A stretch of DNA of 64,000 bases. Source: Leptidea sinapis (taxonomy: Eukaryota > Arthropoda > Insecta > Lepidoptera > Pieridae). This document shows positions 39,696 to 51,161 of this stretch, one piece after another (the stretch's first letter is position 1; the number at the start of each line of letters is the position of its first letter). Made by a program: the position numbers and the translations under genes. The stretch covers positions 3,062,501-3,126,500 of the forward strand of contig NC_066282.1 in NCBI RefSeq assembly GCF_905404315.1. The letters run 5' to 3'. Under the pieces are notes generated by a model. It made no database searches. It worked only from the letters and a program-made list of their open reading frames with translations, and was not told where the DNA came from.

Positions 39696-42600
39696 CTAAA
39701 ATAAATTATCTAGAAATGAACCTTTGAACTTTTTCATAGCTTGCTCTTCAAATTCATTCAGCTTTGAATCTAAGTCACATGTCGATTTACTATTATTTGG
39801 AACTGGAACTTTTTTATCCAAATTAGCTTTAGAATTTCTAATTTCATCTTTTTCAATTGAATTAGATTCATTTGTATCATGCTTTTCAATATGTGTATCA
39901 TCTATATCACTTTTCAAATTTTTTACAGTACGATTTGGTAGGATTGTATTTTCTGCTAATATATCTACGCTATCAACTTCTAAAGACTCTATTTGATTAT
40001 TATTAGTTGTATCTAAATCTACACACTTTCTCTCTCTCTGTTGAGTGTCTTCTACTATTACTCCACTTTCATGTACATTTCCTTCAGCGATCTCCACAAC
40101 AGCCATATCCCTTTCTTTTTTATTATGAGTTTGTATATTTATTTCAAGATCATTCATTGAGTTAGTACTGAAAATATTTGGCGAAACATTTCTTACAGTA
40201 TCTTCATTATAATTATTCTCGATTTTATTTTCTATGCTGGAATTATTAATTAGCGCTTTTTTATCTATATCTTTATCTATATTAAAATCATTAGACTTCT
40301 TATCGGCAATGAAGGAAGGAGCGCTATCATCTGTTATTTCATTATATTTTCTAGAGGGCTCTTCTTTCTTAATCACTACTTTTGACCTTTTTATCTTCTT
40401 TCCAGTTATATCTTTATTCTTTCTCTTGATTGGCACATTTTCTTCTACAATCCCCATCTGCAAATTTGTTTTTTAATATATGAAACAGTTCCTTACAGTA
40501 GTGTCTATTGTAACCGGAATTCGATTACTACTGATAGCTGAATTCAGTTTTAATGTGTTTGAAATAAGATTTATTTTCATTGATCATCTCTCTACTGGTT
40601 ATCAGTTGTAGCAATTATCAGATTATTTATTTCTGCTTTTATTGACTTATAAATGAAGGATGTTATCAAATTTGTGAGTTTGTTTTTAATGTTATAGGAA
40701 GTGTAAACAAAGACAGATTTGGATTTAGAATATTGGATAAGAATATATGTATTTATGTATGTTTAAGTAAGTATATTGTATTAAATATCATTGTCTTGTA
40801 ACCCATAACACAGGCTATATACTTAATTTGGGGCAAGATAATTTGTGTAATGGTGTGTCAATATTATTATTATAAGTAGCGCTTTGCTTTTTTGGTGTAA
40901 GTAGTGTTTCTTAAAAAATAAAATAATAATAATAATACATACCTGTTCCGAAACCTCATATGGTTGCATTTTATTCAATCTTAAGACAAAATCTTCTAAG
41001 AATGTATCGAAAATAATTTGCTTTTCATAATTGCCTTCAAAGTCGTCGAAACTCACAACATCTTTAGGATATATCCATTTATGAATGAATGACAACAATT
41101 TTCTGTCTTTCTGTAACATAATAAAATCATGTTACTATGTATAATAGCAACACATTGTGGGGCAGTGTGGGTAACTTATAAAATACAGGCATACATCAAT
41201 ACCATCCTAGATGACATTCCTTCGTCAAACGGGAACCCTACCCAGAAATTGCATAATATGGTTTATTTTTAATTTCATAATTCGAACCAGTTTCTAGTCT
41301 AGATCAAATCATGATATGACATGAAAAAAAATCTTACCATCGGAGGTGATAACTTGATGTTTATGAAAACAAATTTATCTACATTTTACTACATACATAG
41401 ACTGCACTAAAAGTATCAGGAATGCAATATTTCCACTGTTCCTGTCATATTAAAATCTTTTTAATTGAAAACTCCTTGGTTTTAAAAATCGAATATCATT
41501 TATTTATTTAAAAAAAGATTCTCGGTATTGTCACAAGGTCTTGCCAAACTTGTTAAGTCGTTGAGAAAATAGAATTGACTCGAGAAAATTATAGAGCGAT
41601 GATTTATTATGACTTTCGAAGTGGTTTAACACAAAAACGGTGTGTTGACCGGATGATTTCTGCATTTGGTGATGAAGGCCCATTCATAACCACAATTTAT
41701 CGCTGGTTTGCTGAATTTCAACGTGGACGTGTCAAGCTCAGTGATGATCCCCGTCAAGGACTGGTGACTGCAAATTTTGGACGACCAAAAACTGCAGTCA
41801 CAATAGAAAACGTTGATGCTGTGCGTAAGCTGATTGAGAAAGATCGACATGTGACATACCGCGTAATTCAGGCAACTTTAGACATTGGCATGAGTCAAAT
41901 ACAAATAATCTTGCATGAAAAATTAGGTGTAAAAAAGTTGTTTTCCCGATGGATACCGCATTTGCTCTGTGAAGAGCAAAAAGCGGCTCGCGTTACTTGG
42001 TGCGTCAGAACTCTCGAAAGATTCCACGCAGGATCCTCAAATGCTGTATACAACATCGTATCAGGTGACGAATCCTGGATATACGCGTACGAACCCGAAA
42101 CAAAAAACCAGTCACGAGTTTGGGTGTTCGAAAATGAGTTAAAGCCAACAAAAATTGTTCGTTCACGGAGTGTTGCAAAAAAAATGGTGGCCACGTTTGT
42201 CTCCAAAACCGGCCATATTGCGACTATTCCTCTTGAGGGACAAAGAACGGTTAATGCAGAATGGTATGCTAGCATTTGTTTGCCACAGGTCGTTTCTGAA
42301 CTCCGTAAAGAGAACTGCAACCGCCGCAAGATCCTTCATCACGACAATGCGAGTTCTGCGGCGCACAGCCCCGACCTAAGCCCTAATGATTTCTATACTT
42401 TCCCTAAAATAAAGAATAAATTGCGTGGTCAGAGATTTTCATCACCTGAAGAAGTTGTGGATGCCTACAAAACGGCCATTTTGGAGACCCCAACTTCCAA
42501 ATGGAATGGTTGCTTCAATGATTGGTTCCACCGTATGGAAAAATGTGTCAAATTACGCGGAGAATACTTCGAAAAGCAATAAATACATTTTTAAATATTA

Positions 42601-45600
42601 ATGTTGTGTCACTTCCTTGATTCCCAAATTTTTCAGTGCTGCCATCGTACTACAGTAGCAATTCCGAACAAATTATAAGGCGCAACTTCATGACTGTGGC
42701 CAAGCATGTTAAAGAACATTTTTATTCAATTTAAATTTTTCAATGAATATAATATGTATAAGTTGTCATTTGTCGATATTCACCGTTGTTGTCACTAATT
42801 AAATCAAATAAATATAACAAGATTACGCGCGTTTTAAAAATAATATACTGAACTAAGTAGTTTTGTGTTTTGAGTTACTAAAAAAGTATTTTCAAACCCA
42901 TCACTTAAATATGTGTTATTACAGCTGGCTACAGCTTGCTTCAACTCGTGTTACAAACAATGAAAGTGAGACGTCATCTCTAAAATGTAGAAGTTTAAAT
43001 ACCTTTACATCGGTAGATGTGACCCAAATTTTGAAACCTGCATTTGGCATCAGCGGAATATTAAAGTAATCATCATCCTTCACTATAACGATACTCCAAC
43101 TCCTTTTGCAGAAAGATGTAATGTTTGTCATAGATTTAATAAAGATCTTCTTCTTAACGAATGCATTTGTAGGCTCCACGGCTATGTCATCTGAAAAAGA
43201 AGTTCATTAGTTTAATTTAGAGTAGAGGAATCTTTCCTAGGTGAGGGCTAAATATGGGAGGAGTTTGTATTATCTCATTGCCTTCATAGTACAGGATTAA
43301 CAGTGAAAGTGACAAGACACACCCTGTTCTTACAAATTGCATTACGAGGAACAAACATAAACTTGTTATGCCTACTACTCGGTTGGGTCGAGTTAGTAAG
43401 TGTTTTGTTGGGCGATGTATATGCTTCTACAATATGATCCCAGAAAATGTACAAAACAAATGTGTTACGAAATTTAAAAGAATTGTTAAAAAACGTTTGT
43501 GTGGGAAAGGTTATTATAGCATAAACGATTTTCTTAATGACACCACGGACTGGGAATAAAGCGAACACTCTCAGGCTCTTTAATTATAAATGTTTATTGT
43601 ACGATATCACATTGTAATTCAAGTTTTATATTTAAAAAAAAAGCCCGCTGAGTTTCTTGCGCCCATTCTTCTCAGGTCTGAGGCAGTCTCTTTTTAATGG
43701 GTGGTAGTTTTTGACGTTCAATAAGTGATTTTAAATTCTATTTTGAATAAAAATATTTGAATTTGAATTGAGTGGTCTCAGGGTGCTTGATTGATTTCAA
43801 AGTCACTTTGAGACATATGATGTTAAGTATCATTAGCCCAGTAAGTCCACAAGCTACGGCGCCCTTAGTATCGTTATGTTTACGTTTCGGTTTGAGAAGA
43901 CCGAGGCTGCTTTGAGAAGGATTGCTGCAATCATGATTACCATAGATTGGAAATGGAGCGACTCCAGGTTTAAAAGGTTAAATTTTATTGTACAACTAGC
44001 TGACCCAGCAAACGTTGTAAAAGTAACTGTTGATCGTAGATGGGTGAAAATTTGAAGTTGTATGTATTTTTAATGCTGACTCATAATCAAACAAATTAAA
44101 AAAAAATGTCAAAAGAATTAAAAAAAATACGAGTGGACCACCCTTAACATTTAGGGGGATGAAAAATAGATGTTGTCCGATTCTCAGACCTACCCAATAT
44201 GCACTCAAAATTTCTTGAGAATCGGTTAAGCCGTTTCGGAGAAGTTCAAAGTTTAACACCATGACAGGAGAATTTTATATATTAGACTAGCTAACCCAGT
44301 ATTGCCGATATTAAAATCGCGATACAAAAGTAACTGTTGATCGTAGATGGGTGAAAATTTGAAGTTGTATGTATTTCTTAATGCTGACTCATAATCCAAC
44401 AAATTTAAAAAAAAACATGTCAAAAAAAAATTAAAAAAAAAATCAAGTGGCCCACCCTTAACATTTAGGGGTATGAAGAATCGGTCAAGCCGTTTCGGAG
44501 GAGTACGGGAACGAACATTGTGTTACTTACTTAAACATACATAAATACATATAAACATCGGAAACTTGGAAAAAAATATCCATATTAATCATATAAATAT
44601 TTGCCCCTACCGGGATTCGAACCCAGGACCTCTAGCTTAGTAGGTATTGTTGCTAGCCACTTGTGTTAACAAAAATATGGAATGAACTTCTTTTTGCAGT
44701 GTTTCCAGGTCTATATGATTGTAAATGAAAAATTATGATCTTCATTGCATACCCAGAAACAATCACATGTCGTTAGGTGCTTATATGTGTAAAAATATTT
44801 ATTGAAGTGTAGTAGTCATCAGAACCAGCAACACGCCAAAGAGGTACATGATAAATATAGGATGGAGGTGAAAGGGTGCAGACAGGCAAAAGAAGCTCTG
44901 TCATGCATAGACCGCAAACTTTCTCACAAGGTATTGAATCTTACATGACCAAGGTGTCACTAAAATAAGTCTTGTTAAAACGAGTCAAGTTAGGCACCTC
45001 TATCATATGTATATTCCGCGTCCATAAACGATTTTGATATTTTACATGACACAGCGACAAGTCTGAAAAAAAAACTAACCGCACATTTCTGTCTGTAAAT
45101 AATAATAATATGTTAGTTGATATTGACCAGTGGGAGGCTCCTTTGCACAGGATGCCGGCTAGATTATGGGTACCACAACGGCGCCTATTTCTGCCGTGAA
45201 GCAGTAATGTGTAAGGTATACAGCAGTAAATTATATAATAATGTATTTTCTCAAAATTGATTCCTATATATTATAATTCTAAAGAATTCTTTTTGATGTC
45301 TTTTTATAATATACTAGATACTACTACCGCTTCGGAAAAAAATGGCGCTCTGAGAGAGAAGAAGCGCAAGAAACTCTCCCAGTATTCTTCCTTTTGCGCT
45401 CTTTTTAATAAAAATATACAATATTGTACTGTCATTGCTATTGCTATAAAATAATCATAAATCCCAGGCTGTCCGATCACTTAGATATTCAGCTGTGGAG
45501 TAGCAGGATTTACGACAGAGCCATTTTTTAATAAAACATTTAAATTTATTTATAGATAATGCCTGAACAGTGGCTGGGACTTTATTATAAAAGTGTATAC

Positions 45601-48039
45601 ATTTCAAAGAATTTTATAACCACATACCATCATTGAACTGAGTCCATTTATTAAAAGTCAGCTGCCAATGTTGTATTTGTTCTACATCCTTGCATAATAT
45701 AAGCACAGGTTGTTCCAACAGGTCTCTCACTGCATACACAAAGAAAGCAGCTGTTGTTGATTTACCACACTTTTGAGGAAAGTTTATAATAACTCCAAGG
45801 TTTTTCTGGAAAAACAAATGTTTATATTAACATATTATTTCATATTATCTGATGCTCAGTTCGGTTGTCAATACTCATTACAGCTTAATCTTATATAATA
45901 CTAGCAGACCCAACAGATGTCCTGAGTGATATACCTATATATAGGATACTAGCTGACCCAGCAAACGTTGTATTGCCGATATTAAAATCGTGATACAAAA
46001 GTAACTGTTAATCGTAGATGGGTGAAAATTTGAAGTTGTATGGATTTTTTAATGCTGACTCATAATCAAACAAATTTAAAAAAAAAATGTCAATAAAATT
46101 AAAAATAAAAATTTCGTGTGGACCACCGTTAACATTTAGGGGGATGAAAAATAGATGTTGTCCGATTCTCAGACCTACCCAATATGCATTCAAAATTTCA
46201 TGAGAATCGGTCAAGCCGTTTCGGAGGAGTTCAATTTTTAACACCATGACACAAGAATTTTATATATTAGATTAAACAGTTAACAAATGAAAGACTAATA
46301 ATAATAATATAATAATTTTGTTATTATTTATATAGAAATAATATAAATTTTTCTAAGAACAATTCATTATATTCAATAATGTATGTTTTAATTTATATTA
46401 ATGTGAGTTGATGAACAATATTTTTAGTCAATTCCTGAGGATTATGAATAAATAAATTTTACAGTATTCCAACGTTTTCTTACAGCTTATATTAATAAAT
46501 AAATATTAAACTTAAACTTATATAATATATACAGCCAAACTAGATTTACTTCTGTGTGTGTAAAATTATTCTGTTATTATTATTCTATTAAAATAGGCTT
46601 GCTTAAGCAGTTATGTTTTTTATTAAGTACTAGCTGACCCAGCAAACGTTGTATTGCCGATATTAAAATCGCGATACAAAAGTAACTATTGATCCAACGA
46701 TCAATAGTTACTTTTGTATCATTACCCATCTACATGCGTGAAAATTTGAAGTTGTATGTATTTTTTACCACCCTAACATTTAGGGGGATGAAACATACAT
46801 GTTGTACGATTCTCAGACCTGCCCAATATGCACTCAAAATTTCATGAGAATCGGTCAAGCCGTTTCGGAGGAGTTCAAAGTTTAACACCATGGCACGAGA
46901 ATTTTATATATTAGATGAGGGCACGCATGCCTATATAATTTATCAGAAGTGTTGATATTCAACAAGGTTTGTGAACACAACACACTTGGGAAAAGTTTTT
47001 TTTTTCAAATAATCATTGATATAAACAACTAGACACCCTATCGCCTATTAGAAGGTCGTCAAAAAAAGTCCGAGCGGCGTTGTATATACGAATACATTAA
47101 CTTACATAGATAGCATTAAAACATTCAGTCAAATTATGACCTTATTTCCTGGCATTAATGTTCAGAGTCTATATTGGCATACAATTCATCATTAGAAGTA
47201 GTAACACTACGTCACGCGCTAAAAACAGCCTGAGCCTTCAGGTAGTGGAATGGAGCAAGAACATTTTGTTTGAGCAATTGAAATGTTACTATTTGGCAAA
47301 ATGATTAAAATCGTCAAGTTAGTTACACAATTTTATTAATTTAAAGGGGCACTTACGTGTTTCTTGTACAGTTTTTCACTGAATACTTTGTCATTGCGTG
47401 GTATTGTATTCAAAGCGCGGTCGAAACGCAACTCTGCCAAATAGATGGGAAGAAAAATTTTGGCTTGAGACAATTTTTGAGTTTGATTATGGGTCAACAT
47501 GCACGAACGAGAAGCTACACGAGGCGACCGACACGAACTATCACGATTGAGGCTTTTTGGGCTGCCCATATTTGAGGTGACCATCGACGATAAGAAGAAG
47601 ATGAATTATCAACAATCCTAAGTGCAGAGCAGCTATGCTCACACAGAATCTACTTTACCCAACTAATCCATAAAGCAACAAAAGATTATAAGTTCTATTG
47701 TGTAGCAATACAGTTTATATCTGAACTGAGGCAGCAACTCCCCTGATATGTCTAAGATAAGGCTCCTTGTAGAAGAGTAAACATGAACATTCACCACATC
47801 ACTATTTACCATGAAACAAAGCATGAAGTTAGACTAGATAATTAAGAGATGAGTTCATTTATAGTTTAAATTTTCAATGTGTAATTTAAACATTTAAAAT
47901 ACCTTTTTAAACTCCTTAAATAAAAACCTTACTCCATCTATCTGACTCTTAGTTATTTCCTCATTGTCTATTCTTATATCTCTATGGGTTTCTTTCCATA
48001 AATAAATTGTTTCACACATAACTCCTGGGACAATTATAC
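39696..48039 (-). CDS. SNF2-like protein with only helicase lobe 1 (SuUR-like)
   Basis: Exons on the minus strand: 48039-47903, 45805-45628, 43190-43003, 41110-40943 and 40457-39696 (stop). Splice sites are canonical and phases match. The first in-frame ATG (48019) gives 470 aa. A further 5' exon should exist, because exon 48039 opens in phase 1 without a start; I could not find it. Lobe 1 of a SNF2 ATPase is recognisable: SQIDGVRFLFKEFKK (about 25-39), a Walker A-like QKCGKSTT (50-57), PVLILCKD, HWQLTFNKWT, VIVKDDDY where DEAH is expected, WVTST for motif III, and LLSFIHKWIYPKDV. There is no lobe 2. Instead a 254-residue Asn/Asp/Lys/Glu/Ser-rich tail follows, with a basic cluster (KRKNKD, KKIKRSK) and end FLDNLF. 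Fly Suppressor of Under-Replication has this layout and delays replication in heterochromatin. That identity is a hypothesis; ERCC6L2-type origin is the alternative. Confidence 0.8.
40745..40870 (+). mobile_element. SINE 3' part
   Basis: It contains 'tatttatgtatgtttaagta', 'cttgtaacccataacacagg' and 'ttggggcaagataatttgtg', ending in short ATT repeats. This is a familiar lepidopteran SINE tail. A copy with its tRNA-like head lies at 44505-44665. Confidence 0.7.
41402..42641 (+). mobile_element. mariner transposon with defective transposase
   Basis: Degenerate terminal inverted repeats (gcactaaaagtatcaggaat at 41404 and the complement of attcccaaatttttcagtgc ending at 42639) enclose a 335-codon open frame, 41575-42582. 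Transposase motifs: ENYRAMIYYDFRSGL, IYRWFAEFQRGR, WIPHLL, GDESWIYAYEPET, HHDNASS and SPDLSPNDF, ending RGEYFEKQ. The catalytic aspartates (frame residues 165, 257, 272) are kept. However, the spacing between the second and third is 14 residues instead of the 34 of mariner, an in-frame loss of about 20 codons. No ATG begins the frame (TTG at 41575). It lies in a minus-strand gene's intron in the opposite orientation. It is not autonomous. Confidence 0.9.
43310..43775 (+). mobile_element. LINE family C 3' end
   Basis: The frame 43368-43559 is a LINE ORF2 C-terminus (CFVGRCICFYNMIPENVQ, then KKRLCGKGYYSINDFLND), a cousin of family B. The 3' UTR 'cgctgagtttcttgcgccca' is followed by a tail 'atttgaatttgaattga'. 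Confidence 0.8.
43996..44286 (-). mobile_element. Helitron (family H), first of a tandem pair
   Basis: It reads from ctagctgacccagc at the left to attttatatattaga at 44286. Complete ends are present. Confidence 0.8.
44287..44505 (-). mobile_element. Helitron (family H), second of a tandem pair, truncated
   Basis: It begins with CTAG at 44287, directly abutting the previous copy, and stops at 'gccgtttcggaggagt' without a 5' end. Head-to-tail tandems are a known product of rolling-circle replication. Confidence 0.75.
44505..44665 (-). mobile_element. tRNA-derived SINE
   Basis: The minus strand has a head with B-box GGTTCGAATCCCGG and an A-box-like 'gtggctagcaacaa' at the distal end. It is followed by 'atatggatattttttt' and 'tatttatgtatgtttaagta', shared with 40745-40870. 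Confidence 0.7.
45128..45215 (+). mobile_element. Short interspersed repeat (family G), 3'-truncated
   Basis: The 5' 85 bp are present ('cagtgggaggctcctttgca' to 'gaagcagtaatgtgtaag'), then the match stops. Confidence 0.65.
45240..45600 (-). mobile_element. LINE family B 3' tail
   Basis: The block 'ccgcttcggaaaaaaatggc' to 'gtccgatcacttagatattc' lies in reverse orientation. It then continues into the ORF end ('gcctgaacagtggctgggac') up to 45600, 28 bp from the exon at 45628-45805. Confidence 0.8.
45949..46271 (-). mobile_element. Non-autonomous Helitron (family H)
   Basis: Complete: ctagctgacccagcaaacg at the left, and attttatatattaga at the right. A shorter related fragment precedes it at 45901-45945. 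Confidence 0.8.
46630..46915 (-). mobile_element. Helitron (family H) with internal rearrangement
   Basis: Both ends are intact. The middle segment around 46673-46745 has been replaced by an inverted duplication of its own 22 bp and has lost the 'catctacgatcaac' order seen in other copies. Confidence 0.75.
46673..46720. repeat. Perfect 22-bp hairpin with 4-nt loop
   Basis: 46673-46694 (GATACAAAAGTAACTATTG then ATC) is followed by loop CAAC and its exact complement, 46699-46720. It is inside a Helitron copy that otherwise carries this segment once. Confidence 0.9.
47357..47584 (-). CDS. Orphan possible first exon within the SNF2-like gene
   Basis: An ATG at 47584 opens 76 codons, ending exactly at a strong donor GTAAGT (47356-47351) in phase 0. 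The peptide is Ser/Arg-rich at the start and then helical (SQAKIFLPIYLAELRFDRAL). It lies between exons 47903-48039 and 45628-45805. Exon 45805 begins in phase 0, so it could be an alternative first exon giving an isoform without the 5' SNF2 segment. It could also belong to a nested gene or be chance. No family was recognised. Confidence 0.35.
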
Positions 48040-48744
48040 CTGAAATTTGATTATTCAAACTCTGAGCATCGAAATATGGCCATTTATTTTTGAATTAACT
48101 TGATAACAAAATTTTTTTTTTTTTACCTTTAATACTCATGTGTTTACCGATAATGTGCTGAGTTAGACTGAGATCTATGATGCCTACTTAGAGTTTGCTC
48201 ATAGAAAAAAAATAATTCAAAGTCTGTATTTTTAAACATCTGATTATTCGGCTCGGCTGAGATGTGATTATATTTTTACATTTAAAATTTTATCAAGTAA
48301 TATTGATTGTAGTCAACTTTTAGCTTTATTAAATTTTTCTGTTCCTAGTAGAATCTTGAGAAAGAATGACACTTACTTTTCTACTCAATTGTTGAAAACA
48401 GGTGTGTATCATCACTCTCCTATTTTTAGGCTCAGCGAAGCTACTAACAACCAGATAAACTGGATTGATTTATATAATACCAGTTTACTATCTGTGGCAA
48501 GACACACTAAAACCATGTTTATTTATAATTAAAAAATTAAGATGTGTTGATTAGTTAGTTAAATATTATTATTTATTAGTTAAGTAAATATTGTATCAGT
48601 TTCATAGTTTTAATATTGTAAAAAGGGTTCACCCATATATAATAAATAAATAAATCTGTTTGATTGCATGCTAAGTTTTACTTTTTAGTATAAATAACAT
48701 ATTCTATTAATGTCAGTGCTTGCAAAGAGATTTTGACTAAATAA

Positions 48745-49140
48745 AGAACTTTTTTTTTATGAAATAAGAGGACAAACAAGTGTATGGGTCACCTGGTGTT
48801 AAGTGATCACTGCCACCCACATTCTCTTGCAACACCAGAGGAATCTCAGGAGTGTTGCCGGCCTTTAGGGATGGTCTACACGCTTTTATTAAGGTACCCA
48901 TGTCATACGTCACGGAAACACCGCAAAAGGAAGCTCATTCCACAGCTTTGTAGTACGTGGAAGAGAGCAACTTCAGAACCGCAGATAGTGGTGATGAAAT
49001 CCTAACTTGTGGCGTGTTGTGCGAAGGTGGAATTTGGCGGCAGGAATCAGACTAAACAGCTTTTCGGAACACTCCCTGTGATAAATGTGGTAGAAAACAC
49101 ACAATGAAGCGATGTCTCTACGCAACACCAAGTGATCCAG
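48745..49140 (-). mobile_element. LINE family A 3' tail
   Basis: It runs from 'tttttttttatgaaataaga' through 'caacaccagaggaatc' to 'gcgatgtctctacgcaacac'. It has several deletions relative to 1495-1905. Confidence 0.8.
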
Positions 49141-49495
49141 CCGTTCACAGAAAACATCTCAGAGGTGAGGGTGGAAAACAGTTGGCAGAAGTGAAGTTGT
49201 CAGTAAAAAATTAATATTTTATGAACTCACAAAGATACATTGTTATTACAGTAAATATAGCTTTAGAGTCTCTTAATGTCTCATTCAAATATTCTTATTG
49301 AGTATCACATTTTCAAATAACCCATCGGAAATGACATACTTTAGACCCAAGAAGAAAGGAATTGCAAGAAACTCAGAGAGCTTTTTTAAGATCAATAACA
49401 TATTTACAATTATATTTTTCATGAAGTATACTGTTGATATTCACTAATGTTAGGTATTCTATGTATATAAAATAAATTCGTGCAGTTTAGTTACC

Positions 49496-50304
49496 TTATA
49501 GCCAAGAAAAGTTTTGATTCAATCTGCTAAGAACGGAAAGAATCATCAACAAAATATACATCATCTCTAGATAAAATAAAGCAACAAACACTGTCACGCT
49601 TGTCTTTTGAGTCACTGCGTCTTCGAACTCCTGCATTATGTATCGGGTAGTATAAATATATTTCCAAAACATTTCTATCAAATTTTAATTACTTTTTATT
49701 TTTTAGTAAAGAATTTGTGTTTAATTGAACTTATATGTCTTTATTTATGCACATACGCAGAAAGCAACAAATTAAAAAACATCTCAAGAACAATATAGCA
49801 TTTCATAGGAAATTGAATATCTTTCAAAATAAGATTAACAATCTATAGGTTATCTCCATAACAATAAACAAAGATTCCTATGAAAGTTAATTTAAAGAGT
49901 TATTCAACTTTATGTAGCTTTTGGAGTGCTTAATGCTTATTATGAAATATGGTACACAGCTAAACACTAAACATTCATTACTGATCTTGTTTTATTTAGA
50001 AACTTACAATTTACAAAATGCAATTGATAATATTTAGTATTTTTTTATTTACCTACATTATAAATTAAAAGTAGTCAGTTGTCAGTGTCACTGGTCACCA
50101 AAGAATAAAAGTACTCTGTAACTTACTCTTTACTACACACACTACAGTGTCATAATAGTAGGCTGTGGTAGTAGTTATGGCAAATAATATGTATAGTAAT
50201 AAGTATAGAAAGCTCACTCCGCAAAATATATAAAAAATAGCGTTGAGAAGTAATATTCCCAACATAATGCTGACTAGACACCATTTTGGTTCTTTAATGT
50301 CCAT
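49496..50304 (-). CDS. Small multi-pass membrane protein, two exons (predicted)
   Basis: Exon 1 starts at ATG 50304 (MDIKEPKW) and encodes two or more hydrophobic segments (VSIMLGILLLNAIFYIFCGV and FLYLLLYILFAI). Exon 2 ends with stop 49498-49496 and holds another (TVFVALFYLEMMYILLMIL). Two splice solutions keep the frame. One joins 50304-50127 to 49614-49496 (donor GTAAGT, 98 aa). The other joins 50304-50134 to 49630-49496 (donor GTAAAG, acceptor ATGCAG, 101 aa). I do not recognise the family. Three or four membrane helices in about 100 residues suggest an organelle or ER membrane subunit, but nothing in the sequence decides this. It lies upstream of, and in the same direction as, the SNF2-like gene. 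Confidence 0.55.
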
Positions 50305-50329
50305 ATTGTTATTTTATAGTTATAAGATT

Positions 50330-51160
50330 TCTGTAAACTTTTTGAACCAAATAAACCTTTTAAATATTATAATTATTATTAAATAAGGACTCTTACAGAC
50401 ATACATTATGCTGCAATTCAGATCACACAGCGCTATTTAACCTACATTTTCATTCACCTAGAAGTTGCCTCTCTTTCTATTTCTATAATAATAATCACTC
50501 TAATTTAGTTTGTTTCAGCGTCTATAGGTAGCTTAAATTAATAAATCTGGATTGCATGCCTTTAATTAATATTCTTTACTATTTTTCAAATTTCTCCATT
50601 TGTAAACATCGGTCGGAGCGGTGTAGTTATAGCTGCTCGCTCGTGAGTCCCTGGATAGCCACGTTGATGCCACGCCGCACTTTCGTTTTCGATACCTCCA
50701 CGCCGATGAGGGGGATGCGTGATCATTCAACCACATGACTACCGCTTAGCGTGAAATCAGGACTATATGAGCGGCATCCGTTTCAGCCTTACAGGAGTAA
50801 TTAAGACCCGAGCCTTGTCCCGCTCAGCTCCCCAGGACTCCGTCATTCCCACGTACAGACTGAAAACGGAGATCAACTGCGCTAGCCAAGACACAGTAAA
50901 ATGCAATAAAATTGGCATTGTTGCCGGAAAATTCCAGCAGATATAGCCATTGGCTAGCAAGAGACAGCCATTGCGCTAATGTCGATAATCAATATGACCT
51001 GCAGGACACATCCGAGAGGAGGGTGTCGCTTTATTCAGATCTTAGGTGACACTTTTATAGATCAACACCTCCGTTAAGCTGATTAACCGCCAGCTGGTAT
51101 ACGTAGATCAACGACCGACATTACGGCTTTCGCCATGGGCGATCTTCAGGTATACATAGG
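50330..51160. other. Unassigned stretch, partly GC-rich
   Basis: 50560-51150 is GC-richer than its surroundings. On the minus strand it contains two open pieces (50960-50763, ending RDKARVLITPVRLKRMPLI, and about 50710-50625, with IPLIGVEVSKTKVRRG). They may be fragments of one decayed element. No splice sites or known motifs were seen, and it directly abuts the mariner relic. Confidence 0.35.
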
Positions 51161-51161
51161 T

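Noticed and set aside
41895..42329. 144-codon minus-strand open frame within the mariner copy
   Set aside because: Antisense shadow of the transposase frame.
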